64,000 nucleotides of DNA, taken from Charina bottae (taxonomy: Eukaryota > Chordata > Lepidosauria > Squamata > Charinaidae). The DNA is taken from assembly GCA_023362775.1 (NCBI GenBank), contig JALMGJ010000029.1, positions 3,190,001 through 3,254,000 on the forward strand, written 5' to 3'. The position numbers and the translations under genes are program-made. The notes beneath the pieces were generated by a model. That model was not told where the DNA came from. It ran no database searches and saw only the letters and a program-made list of their open reading frames with translations. This document shows positions 59,357 through 64,000 of the stretch, piece after piece (position 1 is the stretch's first letter; each line of letters starts with the position of its first letter).

Positions 59357-60060
59357 CCATCCATCCTCAAACCCATAACCCATTACAGCATAGTGATCAA
59401 GCAGAATTTAGAAATTTCATTTCTAAATATGGTGGAGATTTCTGTCTTTAGAGTGGATGATAAATACCAAGACAAAAATAGAAGATAAATCAATACCTTC
59501 CTGCTGGCTTGTAGATTCTGAAAAAAATATCTGACCATTTTGGAAACCAGAATGTTAGAGTGGATGGAGTGTGATCTGTCCCATGGAGGAAATGCAGTGG
59601 CACGATGATTCCTCATAGGCTGGTTGGACCCCAACTCTCCTAAACTACCCGGCATGGCAATAATGGAAGGTGTCATTCAGTAATAACTAGAAGTCAACTC
59701 CTGCATTAAAGATGTTCTGAGGTTGTTACTATCATGGATTTGTGCCAATTATTCTACAGTGATTCACAAGTTCATTTCTGACTATGTTTGTGGTTAGTTC
59801 TTAACAATCAATTTAATCTTCTAATGCAAAAGCCCAAAGACCCCCTTTAGTTAATTATTTACGTCTTTTAAAAAGCTTTTAGAATTGCACATAGAATAAA
59901 ACATGATCAAATTTCAGCATCATGCAATATAAATGGGCCATGTGGTTGGACTATAACCTTAATCTTAAACCAATTTGCAAATAAAGCAGGGAAAAGTTCA
60001 TTTAAGGTCAATAAGGCAAATAATAGCAAATGCAGGCAGAGGTTTCATGATGGATTTTGA

Positions 60061-60414
60061 AGTCGGAACATACATGGGTATTTTCAGGAAGGCCTGAAGC
60101 TGTGGTTGAGCAAGATTCCAGGCATCTTGGACTACAGTGTGCACAAACTGCAAATGGTGCCAAGTACCAACAATCCCATTCGGTTCTTCTGCAAGCTTAC
60201 TGTCCACCTTCTCAATAAGGAACCAGAGCACCTTCTCCATCATGTCCAAGGCCAGCACTATCAGGAGGTCTTTCAGCATTATAAAGAATGTCAGAAGGAA
60301 GGGCTGGCGGGGTGTTTTGCCTTGCCTCTTGCAGCAGCAAGAAATGTGCAACAGCTTTTGGAATGGGAACAGGAAGCCTTGGCAGAGGGGATTATTCTGG
60401 GAGAGTGTAAATGA
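60061..60414 (+). pseudogene. Unrecognised 118-codon open frame, possibly a retrocopy fragment
   Basis: An open plus-strand frame without a good ATG start (stop at 60058-60060, stop at 60415) reads KLWLSKIPGILDYSVHKLQM, RFFCKLTVHLLNKEPEHLLH, LEWEQEALAEGIILGECK. The composition looks protein-like (amphipathic helices, no low complexity) rather than random AT-rich intron. The minus strand is also open over 59998-60423 (141 codons), so coding direction is not certain. I do not recognise a family. It lies in SEMA3A intron 2, opposite in strand to the host gene. No poly(A) tail or target duplication was found. It may also be a decayed transposon protein or chance. Confidence 0.3.
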
Positions 60415-62254
60415 AACCGACAATAGCCTGAATACCCATCTGAACTCTTCCCCACAAAAGTTCCACAGGCAGGGAGAGCACCTGTGCCTTTATGACAGAC
60501 AGTGGTGAAGAGATGGGGAAACCAGCAATGGAAAATGGCGGCCTGGGCAAAGCAATTCACAAAATAGGCACTAAAGGGAGAAAGAAGCAAGCAGACTCTT
60601 GCAAGAAGACATGTAAAAGGTGGAACAGGACATCTGAAATGCTTTGGAAGAGCAGTTAATGGGAATTAAGTATTTCTTATTTGTGCCAAACTCCGTTTTT
60701 TTGAATGTGGTGAGAAGACCACCATTAGAATTCTGAGTGTTGTGTTTTCTTTAAGCCTGGCCTTTTTCTTTGGAAAACTTGAACAAATGTAGTAGTACTT
60801 CATCAAAAAAAAGAAAAGAAACTCTATGTTCAGAGGCAGTATTTCTCTGAATTCTTGATGCTGGATATATTCTGGTCTTGGATTTCCTGCATGTATCTGA
60901 CAAGTACTGGAAACAAGATTCTGAACTCAATAGAGACTGATTTCCGCTAGCTCAGCCCAAATAGTCCTGTTGTTCACGACCTTTTTCCAAAAATGGACAG
61001 CCCGTAGCATCCAAACACGGAAAACAAGTACTCAAGGCAGCAGCCTCCCCCAAGCTGTTCCCAGGGTCAAATCTTTCATCCACACTGATGCCTCTGTAGG
61101 CTTATGAGTCATGAATTTATCCAGTCGCTATCTGGGGCCACCATGCAGGTGTGAACAGAGAACAGAGTCCATGTGTGAATTCACCCTAAATTGTTTACAC
61201 TTTTTTACTTACAGCAGCAGTCTGTTTCTTTAATGATTCCAGATGTTTCTGCATTACATCCTGAGCCTCACAGAATATCCAAATAAATAACTCATTTCTT
61301 TTATGGTTACTCTATAGAGAATAGGAGATGGCCAACTTTGCTTTGATCTTCATCTTCAGAGAATACAAATCTTTGCTTAGGACTTTGAAAAAAATACTTT
61401 ATCATTTAAGGAATTAATGGGCCATGGACTATTACAAAGTAGAACTAACCTTGCCAGTTTTAAAGCAATAATTTTATAATATGGTTTATTTTTATTTGCA
61501 CTCTGTCTCTTCTTAATTCTCTCCCACAGATAGCTAGTTAAATGTTTTCCCCTTAAACCAGCTCATCTTATTGACTGAGGATTCATGAAAATATAGTTAT
61601 GTTGTACATAACTTTAATGTTTTATTAAGTACACACATGCTTTCATAATTGAAATGTGTATAACCTTCCAACCCAAATCTCTATTTTCAGTCAAAGCCAA
61701 GACCATCCATCATGATGCTGCCATCAATATTCCATCTATAATGGTTTATTAATAGCTTTAACCTTCTGAATGGAAGCATCTGAAGCGATAAAATGAAAAA
61801 TTAAATCAGATTCATAGTCTTTATGTAATTTAGTGATTTCAAGTGTCTCTGGCATTTACCATCTATATTTTGCATCTCTACTTGAACAAACTGGATTTTG
61901 AGAACCTGAACAGATATGAACATCCTTCTGATGAATGATCACTATTCACTGGATTGGATATATATAAATTAATCTGGTGTCAATGTCAGGGATGAAGATT
62001 AGAGCTTGTAAGATTCCAAGGATGCCTTATAGAGGCTTGTGGTGGATGAAACAGTCCATTTCTACTCTCTGCCAATTTTGTATGTGTTCATTCATAACTC
62101 ATTCCATTTTGTTTTCTCAATAGTTAAAAAAGGGAACATCGCTGTTTTGTCATCCTTTTTGTGTGAACCAACCAAGAGTAGATTCACATTTGCAATTTGA
62201 TTCAAAGAGTCCATTTGAATTTTGTGATTCAACAGTGAAATAAACTCAAGTAAT

Positions 62255-62545
62255 TCATAGATTTATAAAATAATAGAGTTGGAAGGGAGCTTAGAGGTAA
62301 TCTTTTCCAAACTCCAGTTCAGTGTAGGACCCACAAAAACATCACTGGCAGATGAAGACCTCTAGTGATGGAAAACTCATGACTTCATGTGGCAGCCTGT
62401 TCCACTGGTTGACAGCTCATACAGTCAGAAAGTTCCTCCTGACATCTACTCTAAACCTACTTCATTGTAGTTTTAACTCACTAGTTCTGGTCCTACCCTC
62501 TGTGGTTAGAGAGAATAAGTCTTCTGAGAACTTTTCAGGTATTTG
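62255..62545 (-). mobile_element. CR1 LINE 3' end, antisense
   Basis: Starts at ataatagagttggaagggag (inverted CR1 tail) and continues through gtggcagcctgttccactgg and cagaaagttcctcctgacat. It ends near tttcaggtatttgaatcc. Confidence 0.85.
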
Positions 62546-63010
62546 AATCCAATTCTATAAAGTGTTAGCATACTTGTAGAAAAGTCCATCTAAACCTTGA
62601 ATCAATTTGAATGCATTTATTTCAATTCAACACATCAAATCAATTCTGGAATTCAATCTGAAGATCCTATTCAAAGGGGTTATTTGCCCAAATTGCCTTT
62701 GAATACATGCATGTTGAGTTCCAAATATAGTGATACAAATGTAGAAGACAAAAGAGAAAAGGAAACTATATCCTGCTTAGCTTTTTCACGTTCTGTATGT
62801 GTGGGAATGGGTTCACATATTCTATCTATATGGGATACTTTTTATGAATGTTATGATATGCAAATGGACCTGCATAACTAAGTAACTAAGAGGCTCAACA
62901 TTCAGCTCACACTGAACACTCTATCACATTTTGATACTCCAAATATTTAGTCATTTTACCCCATCTACCTACATGTAAAGATGAAAAGTGATTAAAAAGG
63001 CTGAAAGTAC

Positions 63011-63168
63011 CGTTTGAAAATCCTTGATGTTGACTAGGTTGAAAGAAAATATGTGATCCTTTCCTCCAACGTAGAGTCTACTCCGTTCCTCATCCAAAAG
63101 GAATGTATGGTAACTAGAACTATTGACCAGTCCATGGAAAGTAGCTATATTGCTGGATTCGTACATTT
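63011..63168 (-). CDS. SEMA3A: SEMA3A coding exon 2 (start of sema domain)
   Basis: Semaphorin-3A is a secreted axon-guidance repellent that signals through neuropilin-1/plexin-A; this exon encodes the beginning of its sema domain. The minus strand shows an acceptor (catcctacag) at 63169-63178, two bases completing a split codon, then 52 codons. Recognisable strings are NSSSYHTFLLDEERSRLYVG and KDHIFSFNLVNIKDFQ, which match vertebrate SEMA3A much better than SEMA3B to SEMA3F as I recall them. The NSS sequon corresponds to the known N-glycosylation site near residue 53. The exon is 158 bp, with a phase-1 5' border and a phase-0 3' border. Oddities are a Thr as last codon (Lys in the mammalian protein as I remember it), Gly instead of Ala after YVG, several changes in the first 12 residues, and a donor reading gtactt rather than gtaagt. 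Exon 1, with the signal peptide, must lie beyond position 64000. Assignment to SEMA3A is strong; the exon number assumes the usual gene structure. Confidence 0.95.
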
Positions 63169-64000
63169 CTGTAGGATGAAAGACAAGAAAATTATTGTTA
63201 ATTTAAAGAACAATGACCTTGGTTCTAATAAGTAAATAGATGAGTAGCAACCATATGGAATTTCTTAATTTATTTAGGCAGGATTTTTCAGGCTTCTGTC
63301 CCTTTGGTAATAGAGTTAGAGCCCAAAACTGGGAGAACATATTTTTTAAATATGTTAAAACATCAGTTTTAATGCATCGCTTTATTAACTCTCCTTTAAT
63401 GCACTGCATTTATAATTGAGTGACCTTTGACCCTAATTAAGTTGTGGGAGGATATAAACTACTGCTAATGTGATAGAAACGTTCTCCACTTGCCCAGTCC
63501 AGGAAGGGAGTGAAATGCATGCCAATTAGAAAATGAAGAAGTGGTGGGAAAAGAGGAGGCTATAGAATCCTTTGCAGTAATGCCAGCTTCGTTTCTCAGT
63601 AAGGGAGAAGAGTTTTGCTCTTGATTTAACTCTGCTGTTTATCTTCTTTCAGTTTGATTTGACTTTACATTTTGCATTTTTTACAGTTAGAATGACCATC
63701 GCACATGGTCTAGTAGAAAGGTTGGTAGAAATGTACTATAGCTAATAACAACAATGGCGTTGATCCAGACTAAATTAGTCATGGTTTAGGGCCCCTAAAA
63801 GTGATGAAATATGTGAGTGAATTGTAACGTACTTGAACTTTGTTTATTTCAATAGGCCTAGAGTACGATCGAACCCAATATGAACATTACTAAGCAATTT
63901 CTTGACTCATTTTAACAATGAACAAAATATTGATGACAAGTAGAAAATACTATGCAGATGGTTAACTTTAGCATTTGTCTACTTATTGCACTGAATTTTA
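63169..64000 (-). other. SEMA3A: SEMA3A intron 1, 3' part
   Basis: The sequence upstream (on the minus strand) of the exon 2 acceptor is AT-rich and non-repetitive. A pyrimidine-rich stretch with catcctacag immediately precedes the exon. Nothing else is recognised. Confidence 0.85.

Larger units (their letters stand above)
58203..63010 (-). other. SEMA3A: SEMA3A intron 2
   Basis: This 4.8-kb intron holds an antisense SINE at 58640-58977, ATAG/CTAT microsatellites, an unrecognised ORF at 60061-60414 and an antisense CR1 tail near 62255-62545. The rest (58991-59297, 59355-60060, 60660-62250, 62546-63010) is AT-rich single-copy-looking sequence in which I see no gene or repeat family I can name. 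Confidence 0.9.

Noticed and set aside
1..64000. CRISPR arrays, operons, prophage or bacterial defence systems
   Set aside because: The sequence is vertebrate nuclear DNA with introns. The regular repeats are microsatellites, a minisatellite and transposon arrays.

Overview
The window is vertebrate nuclear DNA and almost certainly comes from a squamate reptile (lizard or snake). The evidence is the repeat content: RTE-BovB LINEs, CR1 LINEs, two tRNA-derived SINE types of squamate character, 5S rRNA-derived SINEs, Penelope-like elements with GAAACGT motifs, and hAT transposons and MITEs with 8-bp target duplications. I do not assign a species.

One host gene is present. Three consecutive coding exons on the minus strand encode the N-terminal part of a class 3 semaphorin sema domain, best matched by SEMA3A from memory of the family. 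They lie at 63011-63168 (158 bp), 58140-58202 (63 bp) and 40493-40612 (120 bp). All three have AG/GT borders, and together they give one continuous reading frame. Exon 1 should lie beyond the right edge. I found no following exon between 1 and 40492, so that stretch is taken as intron 4. The window is therefore mostly introns of one gene.

Layout from left to right. 1-9.6 kb: old CR1 copies in both orientations, a 3'-truncated LTR, two Penelope-like insertions (one a long foldback) and SINEs. 9.6-17 kb: quiet AT-rich intron with an RTE remnant and two MITEs. 17-19.4 kb: a nested CR1/SINE/Penelope locus with a 321-bp inverted duplication. 19.4-26.8 kb: quiet intron, a MITE, BovB and CR1 remnants, and a SINE with microsatellites. 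26.8-34.9 kb: an antisense BovB LINE split by a 5'-truncated BovB and by two hAT elements sharing one target octamer. The larger hAT is 4.5 kb, very GC/CpG-rich and contains a third hAT. 34.9-40.5 kb: intron with small repeats. 40.6-58.1 kb: intron 3 with 5S-derived SINEs, a LINE tail coding for a zinc-finger-like motif, a solo LTR, two more hAT insertions and microsatellites. 58.2-63 kb: intron 2 with a SINE and an unrecognised 118-codon ORF.

There is no operon-like or multi-gene system here. The most notable material is structural: layered insertions with readable target duplications, a CpG-island-like hAT carrying arrays of CCAAT/GC-box/E-box motifs, a coding-like 73-bp segment shared by two hAT copies, inverted duplications that look like template switching, and hammerhead-ribozyme-like cores in the Penelope-like elements.
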